A DNA stretch of 64,000 nt, taken from assembly GCF_022682495.2 (NCBI RefSeq), contig NC_071391.1, forward strand, positions 107,305,195-107,369,194, written 5' to 3'. The notes beneath the pieces are model-generated. The model did not search any database and had not been told where the DNA came from. It saw only the letters and a list, made by a program, of their open reading frames with translations. The stretch is from Desmodus rotundus. Taxonomy: Eukaryota > Chordata > Mammalia > Chiroptera > Phyllostomidae. The translations under genes and the position numbers were made by a program. This document shows, one piece after another, positions 54,424 through 64,000 of the stretch; within the stretch, counting starts at the first letter, position 1, and every line of letters starts with the position of its first letter.

Positions 54424-55460
54424 ATGGCCCAAATGAAAGAACAGATCAAAACTCCAGAAACAGAACTAAGTGATGAAAAGATAGCAAACTTATCAGATGC
54501 AGAGTTCAGAACACTGGTAATCACAATGCTCACAGGAATGATTGAGTATGGTTGCAAAATAGGGGAAGAAGTGCAGGCTCTGCAAAGTGAAATAAAGAAA
54601 AATATACAAGGAACCAACAGTGAAGGGAAGGAAACCAGGACTCAAATCAATGATATGAAACAGAATGAAGAAACAAGAATTCAAAAAAACGAGGAGCACC
54701 TTGGCTGATGTGACTCAGTGGATTGAGCACTGGTCTGCAAACCAAAGGGTCGCTGGTTTGATTCCCAGTCAGGGCACATGCCTGGTCCCCAGTGGGTGTG
54801 TGTGAGAGGCAACCACACATTGATATTTCCCTCTCTTCCCCTCTGTCTAAAAATAAAATCTTTTAAAAATATGTAAAATATTTCTAAATATCTAAAAGAT
54901 ATTTATTTCTAAATACCATTTTATTTTAAATGAGGAGAGGCTTAGGAACCACTGGGACAACTTTAAATATTCCAACATCTGAATCATAGGGGTACCAGAA
55001 GAAGAAGAGGAAGAACAAAAAATTGAAAACTTATTTGAACAAATAATGAAGGAGAACTTCCCTAACCTGCCAAAGGAAATAGACTTTTAGGAAACTCAAA
55101 GAGTCCCAAAGAAGTTGGACCCAAGGAAGAACACACCAAGGCACATCATAATTACATTACCCAAGATGAAAGATAAGGGGAGAATCTTAAAAGCAGCAAG
55201 AGAAAAGGAGACAGTTACCTACAAAGGACTTCCCATAAGACTGTCAGCTGATTTCTCAAAAGAACCCTTGCAGGCAAGAAGGGGCTGGAAAGAAGTATTT
55301 CAAAGTCATGAAAGGCAAGGACCTACATCCAAGATTACTCTATCCAGCAAAGCTATCATTTAGAATGGAAGGGCAGATAAAGTGCCTCCCAGATAAGGTC
55401 AAGTTGAAGGAGTTCATCACTAAGCCTTTATTATATGAAATGTTAAAGGAACTTATCTAA
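54424..55460 (+). pseudogene. HAL1 ORF1 split by a Ves SINE
   Basis: ATG at 54,424 opens MAQMKEQIKTPETELSDEKI and runs 94 codons of coiled-coil-like sequence before entering the SINE. After the SINE the frame resumes with NEERLRNHWDN, IIGVPEEEEEEQKIENLFEQ and, after stops, the C-terminal domain from MDPRKNTPRHIIITLPKMKD (55,115) including ILKAAREKETVTYKG and ETLQ-like EPLQARRGW. Broken by the SINE, at least two stops and a frameshift. Confidence 0.85.
54697..54931 (+). repeat. Ves SINE inside HAL1 ORF1
   Basis: ACCTTGGCTGATGTGACTCAG head, B-box GGTTTGATTCC, long AT-rich tail. The host word GAGGAG with its preceding A-run recurs after the tail (AAATGAGGAG), and the uninterrupted host sequence is visible in the 8,555 copy, so the insertion boundaries are well fixed. 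Confidence 0.93.
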
Positions 55461-55889
55461 GAAAAAGAAGAAGATCAAAAACTATGAACAGTAAAATGAC
55501 ATTTTAACTATCAATAACAAAACCTAAAGATCAAAAACAAAAAGAAACTAAGCAATCAACTAGAACAGAAACAGAATCACAGAAATGGAGATCACATGGA
55601 GGGTTATCAGCAGGGAGGGGGAGGGTGGAGAATGGGGGAAATGGTACAGGGAATAAGAAGCATAAATGGTAGGTACAAAATAGACAGGGGAAGGTTAAGA
55701 ATAGTATGGGAAATGGAGAAGCCAAAGAACTTATATGACCCATGGACAGGAACTAAGGGTGGGCAGTGGGGGGTTGCTTGTGGGAGGGGGTGCAAGGTGG
55801 AGGGAGATAAAGGGGAGGGGAAAAATGGGACAACTGTAATAGTATAATCAAAAAAATATACTTTAAAAATAAAAAGAATAAAAAGTACA

Positions 55890-56530
55890 CCTCTTAGCTG
55901 GGAGGGAGATGTAGTTTGCATCTCTGGGGGTTGTTCCTGGCTGATTTTGTGTCAACGATCCCTTTATCCTACAGCAGAAAGTCCATTTGGGGGCCCTTCT
56001 TCCTCACATTGACTTGGCATAAACCTCTGGTGTTCCCAGTAGCTGTGCATTAGCTTTCATTTCTGTTCTCCACCCCTACACAGGATTTGTGCTTTTGCAA
56101 ACCTTAGTGTTTGGTCTGTGTAAAGCCCTAGGTCTCCAACCTCATGGTCACCAGGTTGGTTCCAGCTGCTGGCAGTTGTGTGGACACTCCAGCATCTCAT
56201 CTGTATTGCTTGACAGCTGATTTGTATTCTACTCAGTTTGTTCCTTGCTCTGGGGCTGCTCCAGTGGTGGGCTCTTCCTGCTTTGTGGGGAAAGTCCCCT
56301 TTAAAGCTGGTGCTTAAAGCTGAAACCAAATGTAACAGCCACGTCCACCACAGAGGCAGGGTCTCAAGTCCCTTCTAAATCTTCACTGGAGTCCTTAGGA
56401 AGTTCAAGGCCAAGGTGCCTGGAGGAACCCATATCCTGGTAGTTTCTAAATCTAGATTTGTTTTCCCCCCCAATGAGGGAATTTTGTCCCCTGCTGCTCC
56501 TTCCCCACCATGCCTTTTATTTTATGATTC
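55890..56530. other. Unassigned intergenic sequence
   Basis: No gene recognised. It may be an old repeat, but I cannot assign it. Confidence 0.35.
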
Positions 56531-56579
56531 CCATTTTAAATTTAGCCAAGAATTGCAGGCATTTTTTTAAAAATGAAAA

Positions 56580-56715
56580 GAAGCCAGTGGGGGTGGGGGG
56601 TATCAACTGTGGGAGTGGGGGGACGATTGGACAGGGGTGAGCAATGGGGAAAAAAGTGGAACAACTGCAACTGAACAACAACAACAACAAATAAAACAGT
56701 ATAAAAAAAAAGAAG
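56580..56715 (+). repeat. L1/HAL1-type 3' end fragment
   Basis: GTGGGGGTGGGGGGTATCAA ... GGAACAACTGCAACTGAACA followed by (CAA)n and AATAAAACAGTATAAAAAAAAA resembles a G-rich LINE 3'UTR and tail of the bat L1 type. Confidence 0.55.
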
Positions 56716-57175
56716 TCACAGGGTAATTCCCTCTCTTTCTCTCTGAGACCAAAGAGGAGAGATTAGGAACTGACTCTCCCATTTTCCTTAGAAACAACCC
56801 TGGGGTGGGTAGGGGGCAGATGTTGAGGGTGAGGGTGTGCCTTAGGGGCAGATTGAGCGAATGAGAGTAGCACCAGGGGTAGGGTAACAGGGGTAGTAAG
56901 GCAAGGTAAGGTGAGGACGGTATATAGGAAGCATCTGTTCCAGCCCATATTGGTATGCAGAATTTTTTTTTGAGTGGGGGAGGCACATGAGATTTTGATG
57001 TGAAATTGCATGCATCTTTAAAACATGTGTGTACCCCAGACCAGGGTAAGCCTCCAGGGTATACACACTTTCCCCTAGGAAAAGGCTGCACTTCTGCTAG
57101 TTTTCCCAGCTGCCTCTCAGTGGGAAGTCTACAGTCTATTGGGACTGCCTTAGGGTGGTTGCAAGATACTTGAAC
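56716..57175. other. Unassigned intergenic sequence
   Basis: GT- and GGGGTAG-rich patches near 56,800-56,900; no gene or repeat family recognised. Confidence 0.4.
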
Positions 57176-57177
57176 TT

Positions 57178-57547
57178 TGTCTTAGTTCTTTGGGGCTGCT
57201 ATAACAAAATACCATAGGCTGGGTAGCTTATATACAGTGGAAATTTATCTCCCATCTTTCTGGCGCCTGGAAAGTCCAAGTTCACAGAGCTGGCAGATTC
57301 AGTGCCTATGGGAGGCCTATTTCCTGGTTCCTTTACAGCTGTTTTCTGGCTGCAGCCTTACCTGAGGGAAGGGAGCTTACTAGGGAGCTCTGTGGGCTCT
57401 TTTTCATTAGGGCACTCATACCATTCATGACGGCTCCACCCCCGTGACCTAATCACCTCCCAAAGCCTCACTGTCTAATACCATCCCCTTGGGGGTTAGT
57501 ATTTCAAGATGTGATTTTCCAGGACACAAATATTCAGACCATAGCAA
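57178..57547 (-). mobile_element. MLT1-like MaLR LTR
   Basis: On the minus strand it runs from GCTATGGTCTGAATATTTGTG through CACATCTTGAAATACTAACC, AGGTGATTAGGTCACGGGGG, AAGAGCCCACAGAGCTCC and AATAAATTT-like GATAAATTTCC to TGTTATAGCAGCCCCAAAG and ACTAAGACAA, following the MLT1/MST LTR consensus in order. This is a solo or isolated LTR of an ancient non-autonomous ERVL-MaLR. Confidence 0.85.
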
Positions 57548-57677
57548 CCTTGTCCAGGTAAGTCTCCCAAACTCTGTGGAAGCAAAGGCTGTTTTATCAA
57601 CATGACCTTTCAAGGAGAGGTCAGCCCTGGATTTGAAAGATTTTATTATTTGTTTTGGTTGTTTCTACTATTTAATC

Positions 57678-57877
57678 CAGGGGTCTTCACCCCAGCGGCA
57701 CTTGTTAGGAACCCGGAGGGCAGCCACGCTTGGCTGAGCTCTGCCTCCGGTGGCCCCACCCCACCTCCACCCACAGCTTGCAAGCCAGCGGAGCTCACCT
57801 GAGCTCCGCCTTCCGCCCCGCCCGTGCCTGTGTTACAAGGAACCAGTCCCTGGTTCCAAAAAGGTTGGGGACCCCTG
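57678..57877. repeat. hAT non-autonomous element with TIRs and 8-bp TSD
   Basis: It starts CAGGGGTCTTCACCCC and ends AAAGGTTGGGGACCCCTG (inverted ends). Flanks ATTTAATC (57,670-57,677) and ATTTAATA (57,878-57,885) are an 8-bp duplication with one change. The interior GTTAGGAACC and AACCAGTCCCTGGTTCC agrees with a common mammalian hAT family whose MER name I am not sure of. Confidence 0.82.
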
Positions 57878-57969
57878 ATTTAATATGTATTTCTATCATC
57901 TAGCATTTCAAACTCATTTAAAATTGCTTATGTCTTTATAGATTACTGAGAGATTTTCCCCCTGTTCAT

Positions 57970-58415
57970 TGGTTTTGGTAACAGCTATATTGAAACAAGT
58001 CATGTACCCTACGGTTTGCCCATTTTGATTGCACAGTTCATGGCTTTTAGAACAGTCATGGAGTTGTGCAACCACCGCCACATTTACTCCCCGAGCGAAA
58101 CGTTCCCCAGCCCCAGGCAACCTCTAATCTGTTTCGGTTTCTATGCTTGCCTATTGTGGTCAATTCACATCAACTACATTATGCACTATAGGGCCTCTCT
58201 GTCTGTTTTTCATTTAACATAACGTTTTTTAGATTCATCTATGTTGTACCATGTATCAGTACTTTATTTCTTTTTATTGCTGAATAACATTTTATTATGT
58301 GGATATACTACGTTTTGTTTATTCATCAGTTGCTGGACATTTGGGCTGTTTCTACTTTTTGGCTTTTGTGAAGAGTGCTGCTGTGAACATTCCTGTACAA
58401 AATTTGTTTTAGAAA
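57970..58415 (-). repeat. Old L1 3' region
   Basis: Reverse orientation: CATGGAGTTGTGCAACCACC, TTTCATTTAACATAACG, GTACCATGTATCAGTACTTT, GCTGAATAACATTTTATTATG and GAGTGCTGCTGTGAACATTC. Confidence 0.85.
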
Positions 58416-58419
58416 TGTC

Positions 58420-58642
58420 ATTCATTCATTCATTATTTGAGAGAGGGAAAAGGATGGACACAGACAGGGAGAGAACACCGATGTGAAAGAGAAACACATG
58501 GATTGGTAGTCTCGCAGTCGCACCGGCACCTGCAGGGAGCTGAACCCGAAACCCAGGAACGTGTCCTGACCAGGAATTGAAGTGGCGACCTTTCACTTTG
58601 CAGAACGACGTTCAACCAACTGAGCCACGTTGGCCAGGGCCA
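58420..58642 (-). repeat. Ves SINE
   Basis: Reverse orientation with GAGAGAACACCGATGTGAAAG, GACCTTTCACTTTGCAG, CTGAGCCACGTTGGCCAGGGC. Confidence 0.9.
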
Positions 58643-58784
58643 GAACTGTTTTTTATCCTGGGAAAATATACATAATAGGAAATTTGCTATTTTTAGCACT
58701 TTTTCTTATTGTAGAATATTCTATTCAATATATAAAATAATTTGATTAAATTTGCAGAACTGTATTTCTTTTATTTCCATTTCT

Positions 58785-59440
58785 TTTTTAAATTTTTGGT
58801 AATTATTTTAAAAACTGTGGTAAAATATGCATAACATCAGCTTTGCCACTTTAATAATTTTACAATGACATGTACAATTCACTGGCGTTAAGTACATTCA
58901 CAGTGTTGTGTGGCTACCACCACTACCCATCTGCAGAACTTTTTTATCTCCCCAGCTGGAAATCTACCCATTAAACAGTGACTCCTCATTCGTCCCTCCT
59001 CCCAGCCCCTGGCAGCTGCCATTTGACTTTGTCTCTGTGAATTTGCCTGTTCTCAGAACCTCATATAAGTAGGATCATACGATATTTATCTTTTGTGACA
59101 GGTGTATTTTTACTTATTCATGTCATAGCATGTGTCAGAATGTCATTCTCTTTAAAGGCTGAATGACATCCCTTTGTATGTAAATACTGCACTTTGTTTA
59201 TCCATTCATTATGTACAGATTTTTATGTGGAAATACATTTTTACTTCTCTTTGGGGATATACCTAGGAGTGGAATTGCTGGGTCATATGGTAACTCTGTT
59301 TAACCATTTGAGGCACGGTTAGGCTACTTTCCAAAGTGGGTGCACCATCTTACATTCTCATTAGCAGTGTATGAGGGTTTCAATTTCTCCACATCCTTGT
59401 CAGCACTTGTTATTATCTGTTTTTTTTAATTATAGCCATC
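58785..59440 (-). repeat. Old L1 3' region, second copy
   Basis: Reverse orientation: CACTGGCGTTAAGTACATTC, GTGTGGCTACCACCACTACCC, AAGGCTGAATGACATCCC, ACCTAGGAGTGGAATTGCTGG, TCTCCACATCCTTGTCAGC. It overlaps in content with the preceding fragment, so these are separate insertions. Confidence 0.88.
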
Positions 59441-59459
59441 TTAGTGGGTATTCTATTTA

Positions 59460-59945
59460 TATTTGTAAACATTTGGGATAATTAGAAAGGCGCAAATGAG
59501 AAAAAAAGCCCCCATAATCTTATCATCCTACCAGAGGTACCCACATTTAACTTTTAGGTCTTACATTCTTCTTTACTGTATATATATAATCACACTGTAT
59601 GCATTGTTTTGCAATTTTTTTCCTTTTAAATGTTTTATTTATTTATTTTCAGAGAGAGGGGAAAGGGAAGGAGAAAGAAGAAAGAAACATCAATGTGTGG
59701 TTGCATTTCACATGCCCCCTAGTGGGGACCTGGCCCGTAACCCAGGCATGTGCCCTGACTGGGAATCAAACCTTCGACCTTTTGTTTTGCAGGCCAGCAC
59801 TCAATCCACTGAGCCACACCAGCCAGGGCTGTTTTGCAATTTTTTAATTTAACTTACTAATAGATGGTATTTTTCCATGTCCCTAAGTATTTTCTGCTAT
59901 GATTCTACAATATAATTTCATGAAGTGTTATTTTTGGTTCTGTCC
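59460..59945 (+). repeat. Old LINE 3' fragment split by a Ves SINE
   Basis: CCCATAATCTTATCATCCTACC, CACTGTATGCATTGTTTTGC and TTTCCATGTCCCTAAGTATTTT resemble the 35,545 fragment family, interrupted at 59,621-59,829. Confidence 0.55.
59621..59829 (-). repeat. Ves SINE with 16-bp target-site duplication
   Basis: Complete reverse copy flanked by exact TGTTTTGCAATTTTTT (59,605-59,620 and 59,830-59,845). Its head AGCCACACCAGCCAGGGC is close to the consensus, so it is probably young. Confidence 0.95.
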
Positions 59946-60685
59946 CTTCATATTTAGGGAGTGTCTCTCAATATATGCACTTTGATAGGAAGTAGGGTAG
60001 AAACTAAAAGGTGGCGAGACACTTAACCCCTTGCAACTAGGGTGCTTCCATGTCACCAGGCTCAGCCAATGCAGGCTTATCCAATCCAGTGACCCTCAGG
60101 TGGGAGAATCTGGAAGAACTGACCCAAAGGTGGCAGACAAATAGAGACTACTCTCAGCAGCCATGGCAGTGGAGTGCCGATGGCAGCTTTAAGTAAGTTG
60201 ACAGATCTGTGCTGGTAACTAGCAGACCTATTGACTCCAGATCTTGAACATTAAACCATCACCAATTTAAGGCTTTTATTGAGATTTCTTCTGCCTTGAC
60301 TCTATGGTGGGAACAACAGAAGCAAAGCCAAAGCACTAACTGGGATGCTCCCCACCATCTACAGTGGTGGTGAGTTTCCGTTGTATTTTAATGTTATGTG
60401 CTTCATGACAGTTGTGAAGAACGTGATGAAAGACATTAGAGGAAGAATGGGAAATCAAGGCTCGGGGCTGGCATGCTTATGGGCTGGCTCCCATCCCTAT
60501 CCCAGCGACAGGTCCCTTCCCCAGCCATGGCCCCCAGAAGTTAGAACCTGGTTCCTGCCTCTGCCCACATAGCAACACCGCCAGGACAGCCAGCTGCCAG
60601 AGGAACGAAGTGGTTAGAACCTCCACAGGGGCCTGTGGGAGCTGTATTCTGCCCTCCCTTCTTTATTTCATTTTTTTCTAATACA
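59946..60685. other. Unassigned intergenic sequence
   Basis: No gene or repeat recognised with confidence. Confidence 0.4.
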
Positions 60686-60687
60686 AT

Positions 60688-60941
60688 TTTTTTTATCTTC
60701 ATCAAGGACATGCTGATTGATTTTAGAGAGAGTGAAGGGAGAGACAGAGAGTGAGAGCGAGAGTGAGAGAGAGGGTGAGAAACATCAATGTGAAAGAGAA
60801 ACGTTGGTCGTTGCCTCTTGTCTGTGCCCCAACCAGGGGTGGAACCTGCACCTAGCTGTGTGCCCGGACTGCAACCGAACCCACTATATTTCAGTTTACT
60901 GGCAGGCACGCCAACCAACTCAGCCACACCAGCCAGGGCCC
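60688..60941 (-). repeat. Ves SINE
   Basis: Reverse orientation with a long (GA)n-rich stretch (60,725-60,780), GAGAAACATCAATGTGAAAG, TCAGCCACACCAGCCAGGGC. Confidence 0.9.
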
Positions 60942-61685
60942 AATACAATGTTTAATTAATTTATTGCATGTCCTACTTTAGGAAGATTCATGTTAGAAAG
61001 AAAGGTGAATTATTAGCTGCCTAGCCCACATCATTCATGGGAAGTACCTGTTTGCAGAATCATGGAAATATAAGACCAGAAGCTCCTTTACAGGTTTTTC
61101 TCACACCCCTGCCCACCCCATCTGTAGATGACTGTCCGTCTAGAGCAAGACTCTGGAAGAATCCACTCTGCACTCTTCCAGCTTGTGAGAGGATGAAGCA
61201 CTGAGCTGGGCCCTGGAAAATGCCATGTCTGGCACCAAGGACCTTTTCCTTGTCCGTTCTAGAGAAATACTGTAACTTGGCTATGTGTCCATTGAAGGTG
61301 ATGGGTCTTCAACTGACCCATCAAAACAAGAGACCAGCTTTACTCAAGACATCAGTCCTCCTCCCTCCCTCCCAACCACTCAGGCCTCAGTCATGGGAGG
61401 GGCTCCACCTACAGTCCCCGGGTAGCCTGGAGCCCAATGCTACCAGTTGTCCCTCTGCAGGCTTGAAGATTACAAACTGCTGAAACAGGTGAGGAAACCC
61501 CTTCCACACACAGCGCAGTCAGAGGTCTGGCAGGTAAAAGGATAATCGCAGGATTTGGTAAAGTGAGATAACACACAGAGTACTGGGAACACAAGAAACG
61601 TACACTGTAAATTTACACTATGCAAGTAACATTTAAAATGGTATCCTTAATTCTCTATTGGTCCAGCAACAACAAACCTATGATC
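60942..61685. other. Unassigned intergenic sequence
   Basis: No gene recognised. The right end may include more of the survivin retrocopy's 3'UTR, but I cannot align it. Confidence 0.35.
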
Positions 61686-61689
61686 TCAC

Positions 61690-62720
61690 TCACATCAGAA
61701 CTCAGGCTCAACAGCCACTCACCATGAAGCCCAGACACTTCGCTGTGGAAGGGCTCTGCCCACGTGATCAAACTTCTCAGCTTCCCACCCTGGCAAGACC
61801 AGGGTCAGTAAAGCAAAAACTACCAGAGAAAAGAGTCAGTCGCTATACTCAGCAGCACCAGGCACAAGTCAGAAGTAGCCCCTGGCACCACTTTCAAGAT
61901 TCTCATTTCAGAATGGCATCCTCCTTTGCTGAGCACTGCCACAGGCCACGGAAAAGCTATCATGGAAAAGCTGGCAGCACTGGGGACTGCATCTGGCGAT
62001 GGTGCGTTCCACTGAGACCAGAGGGTGTGGCGTGGGCATCACTCCATGGCTGCCAGCTGCTCAGTGGCACAATGGACTTTCTTATTTTTTTAATTTAATT
62101 TTTAATTTTTTAATTATTGATCTCAGAGAGAGAGAGAGAGGAAGAGAGAGGAAGGGAAAGGAAGACATAGAGAGAGAAACATCGATTTATTGTTCCACTT
62201 ATTTATGCATTCATTGGTTATTTCTTGTATGTGCCCTGATGGGGGACTGAACCCAGATCCTTGGTGTAGCAGGACAACTCTCTAACCAGCTGAGCTACTG
62301 GGCCAGGGCAACACAGAGGACTTCCTTTGCAGTTTCTCAAATTCTTTCTGCTTACTGTTAACTGCTTTTTACAATTTTGTTCTTGGCTCTTTCTTTGTCC
62401 GGTTTCAAAAATTCACTGAGGGTTAATTCTTCTGACTGCTTCTTGACAGAAAGGAAAGCACAAGGAGATGAATGCTTCCCATGTTCCTCTGTGGGATCAT
62501 CATCTGGCTCCCAGCCTTCAGGTCCTCGAAGCAGAAGAAACACTGGCCAGGCCAGGCTTGTTCTCAGTGGGGCAGTGGAGGAACCTGGCTGCGGCCATCC
62601 GTTCTGGGGTGCAGACGCAGCCTTCTGGGAAGGGCCAGTTCCTGAAAATAAAGATGTGATGGGCCGTGATGTAGAGCTGCAGGCCACGGGCAACAATGGG
62701 GTGCCCATCCCGCCACCACT
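61690..62720 (-). pseudogene. BIRC5: Survivin (BIRC5) processed pseudogene, split by a Ves SINE
   Basis: Survivin is a ~142-residue BIR-domain protein of the chromosomal passenger complex and an apoptosis inhibitor. Minus-strand translation from ATG at 62,708 gives MGTPLLPV, then in a second frame [15 protein letters not shown], and in the first frame again [39 protein letters not shown] and [10 protein letters not shown], collinear with survivin exons 1-4 without introns. Defects: a frameshift between codons ~10 and 25, a one-base loss near 62,545 that destroys the zinc-binding CFFC region, and a stop at 62,355. The last codons (EQLAAME, stop at 62,039) lie beyond a Ves SINE inserted at 62,084-62,311. 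3'UTR-like words continue: CTTGAAAGTGGTGCCAGGGG (61,899) and GTGGGCAGAGCCCTTCCACA (61,763). A dead retrocopy. Confidence 0.92.
62084..62311 (-). repeat. Ves SINE inside the BIRC5 pseudogene
   Basis: Reverse orientation with (GA)n-rich body, GAGAGAAACATCGATTTATTG and GAGCTACTGGGCCAGGGC. It is flanked by CACAATGGACTTTCTT (62,068-62,083) and CACAGAGGACTTCCTT (62,312-62,327), a 16-bp duplication with three differences, so the SINE entered after the retrocopy and is itself not recent. Confidence 0.93.
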
Positions 62721-62998
62721 GCCCTGCCCTCCCTCCTCTATAACTGGCTTCCTAGTGACTGAGCAGCCCTGGAACGGAAGCACAGTCCCTGCTGCAGAGA
62801 ACAGAATGATGAGTTCCCTCTCACAGCTGAAGAGATAGCTGTCACACTGAAATAGATAGAAGGGGTTCCAACTGGCAGAAATGTCACCAGAAAGAAGAGT
62901 CCACAGTTCAATCGTTCTAAAATTTAGGCTATGACCTTGGGTGGATATTCCCCAACTCTTGGCTGGTTTAAAATTGACAATCCTAAGCCAGGGGTTGG
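62721..62998. other. Unassigned intergenic sequence
   Basis: Part may be 5' flank of the BIRC5 retrocopy; nothing recognised. Confidence 0.35.
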
Positions 62999-63321
62999 TG
63001 TATCATGGCTTGCTGGCCAAATGCAGCCTGCCACTTGCTTTTTTAGGACCTGCAAGGGTAGAATGGTTTTTACGTTTTTAAATGGTTGGAAAAAAGCCAT
63101 CAGAGGAAGGATAGTATTGCAGGACTTGTGCAAATTATATGTACTTCAAATATCAGTATTTATAAATAAAGTTTTATGGGAACACAGCCTTGCTGGTGCA
63201 TGATTGTCTGTGGCTGCTTTGGCCCCAGGACAGCAGAGCTGAGTAGCTGCCACAGAGATTGCACCGCCTGCAGAGCCTCTTTGCTGTCTGTCCCCTTACA
63301 GAAAAAGGTTGCTGACCCCTG
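62999..63321 (+). repeat. hAT-type MER element with 8-bp TSD
   Basis: It starts CAGGGGTTGGTGTATCATGG and ends GGTTGCTGACCCCTG. Flanks TCCTAAGC (62,991-62,998) and ACCTAAGC (63,322-63,329) are an 8-bp duplication with one change. It is the most complete member of the family also seen at 14.69, 17.87, 26.6, 41.04 and 48.97 kb. Confidence 0.87.
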
Positions 63322-63329
63322 ACCTAAGC

Positions 63330-63765
63330 CATCAAGTGACTTTTTCACATCTTCCTGGAGTAGTTTTGCAAACACCTCATGGGTGGAAAGGGGCACTAGG
63401 AGGTAGCATTGGTCAAAGCTGGGTTTCTAATGGTTCCTCGAGTGACTGAATAAATGTTTTTTGGCCAAGGCAGGTGTCAGGTTTCAGCAGCTTTTTGAGT
63501 GAAACTGTTTTGGCCGGTGAGGTGGAGTTGAACTTTGAAGTCCCCTTTGCCTGTGCACTCACAGGAATGTGGAACTATCTTCTGAGGAGAATCCTGGCCC
63601 TTCCAGCAGCTACTGCCTTGGAGAAGAGGCTGCTGATCACTACCTGGAAATCCTAGGCTCAGTCTCCATAATGGCATGTGCTTCCTTCTACACGGCCCAA
63701 CTTCAGAGAAATGTGCAGCAGGCTACATTTCCTTTAGCCTTACAGCCCAGTCTCTGTGTTCTACA
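63330..63765. other. Unassigned intergenic sequence
   Basis: No gene or repeat recognised. It has an L2-like texture near 63,440 (GAGTGACTGAATAAATG). Confidence 0.4.
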
Positions 63766-63770
63766 GACCC

Positions 63771-63860
63771 CTCACCACCGTCACCACCATCACCACCGTC
63801 GCCACCATCACTACCGTCACCTCCACCACCACTGCCGTTATCATCACTATCACCAACACT
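63771..63860. repeat. CAC-rich trinucleotide/hexamer repeat
   Basis: An imperfect array of CACCACCGT, CACCAT and CACTAT units. On the plus strand one frame reads as poly-His, which is an artefact of the repeat. Confidence 0.9.
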
Positions 63861-64000
63861 ACTGCAACAGGGTAAAGCCAAGGGGGGCCCCAAATAGGGA
63901 TTTGTAATAGGGTCCAGAACTCAGGGTGTCCAGGAAATATTAGAAAAAAATATGTAGGATGTCCTTACCCCCACAAGTCTGAGCTGGGGGATGGGACACA
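63861..64000. other. Unassigned right edge
   Basis: Nothing recognised in the last 140 bases. Confidence 0.4.

Larger units (their letters stand above)
53737..55879 (+). mobile_element. HAL1 (half-L1) retrotransposon, full-length copy carrying a Ves SINE
   Basis: Starts ATTCTGGCCAAGATGGAGGC, collinear with the 8,555 copy: 5'UTR, ORF1 region, G-rich 3'UTR (55,580-55,830) and an A-rich tail ending near 55,879. Approximate flanking duplication AAAAAGTCCCC / AAAAAGTACAC. A 235-bp Ves SINE at 54,697-54,931 splits ORF1. No ORF2. Confidence 0.85.

Noticed and set aside
61658..62098. 146-codon plus-strand frame
   Set aside because: It is the antisense shadow of the BIRC5 pseudogene 3'UTR and C-terminus and then runs into a Ves SINE.
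62377..62838. 153-codon plus-strand frame
   Set aside because: Antisense to the BIRC5 pseudogene coding region.
63771..63860. His-rich metal-binding protein frame or CRISPR-like array
   Set aside because: The pattern is an imperfect CAC-rich simple repeat with no spacers of constant length and no gene context; the genome is mammalian.
60000..64000. TMSB10, the gene expected upstream of KCMF1 in human
   Set aside because: No thymosin-like coding words were found on either strand; the gene is probably farther to the right than this window reaches.

Overview
The window is mammalian nuclear DNA, almost certainly from a bat. The key evidence is 27 copies of a tRNA-derived SINE of the Ves type. 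Each has a head reading CCCTGGCTGGTGTGGCTCAG, an internal B-box close to GGTTCGATTCC, a CT-rich body and an AAATAAA-type tail. This family is typical of Vespertilionidae and related yangochiropteran bats. Three half-L1 (HAL1) elements, which carry L1 ORF1 but no ORF2 and are known from bats, support this. The species cannot be told. The rest of the repeat content is ordinary for a placental mammal: L2, L3/CR1, MIR, old L1, hAT MER elements, a Tigger-like remnant and LTRs.

Only one protein-coding gene is supported, and only its 5' end. A CpG island at about 29,035-30,935 holds a minus-strand first coding exon: the start codon is at 29,890, the exon encodes MSRHE plus the first base of a Gly codon, and a consensus donor (GTGAGA) follows. 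This matches the N-terminus and first exon boundary of KCMF1, a zinc-finger E3 ubiquitin ligase. Positions 1-29,874 would then be the start of its very long first intron. I found no second exon. Positions to the right of the island are intergenic sequence upstream of the gene.

Layout: 1-29,874 (intron 1) holds a possible LTR, a Tigger-like remnant, L3 and L1 fragments, a complete HAL1 at 8.6-10.5 kb with target-site duplications, a block of plus-strand L2 and MIR fragments at 12-17.9 kb, hAT elements, and two diverged copies of an unnamed ~145 bp element at 27.0 and 28.7 kb. 29.0-31.0 kb is the CpG-island promoter, with a second small CpG-rich patch at 31.64-31.88 kb. 31-64 kb holds a metallothionein retropseudogene, a solo-LTR candidate, a HAL1 nested in an older L1, a U4 snRNA retropseudogene with a perfect target-site duplication, a second complete HAL1, an MLT1-like LTR and a survivin (BIRC5) retropseudogene split by a Ves SINE.

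No operon-like gene cluster, CRISPR array, intact transposase or novel defence or biosynthetic system is visible. What is interesting is mostly evolutionary: the HAL1 set, the retropseudogenes, the unnamed paired repeat, and the strand bias of SINEs in the intron.
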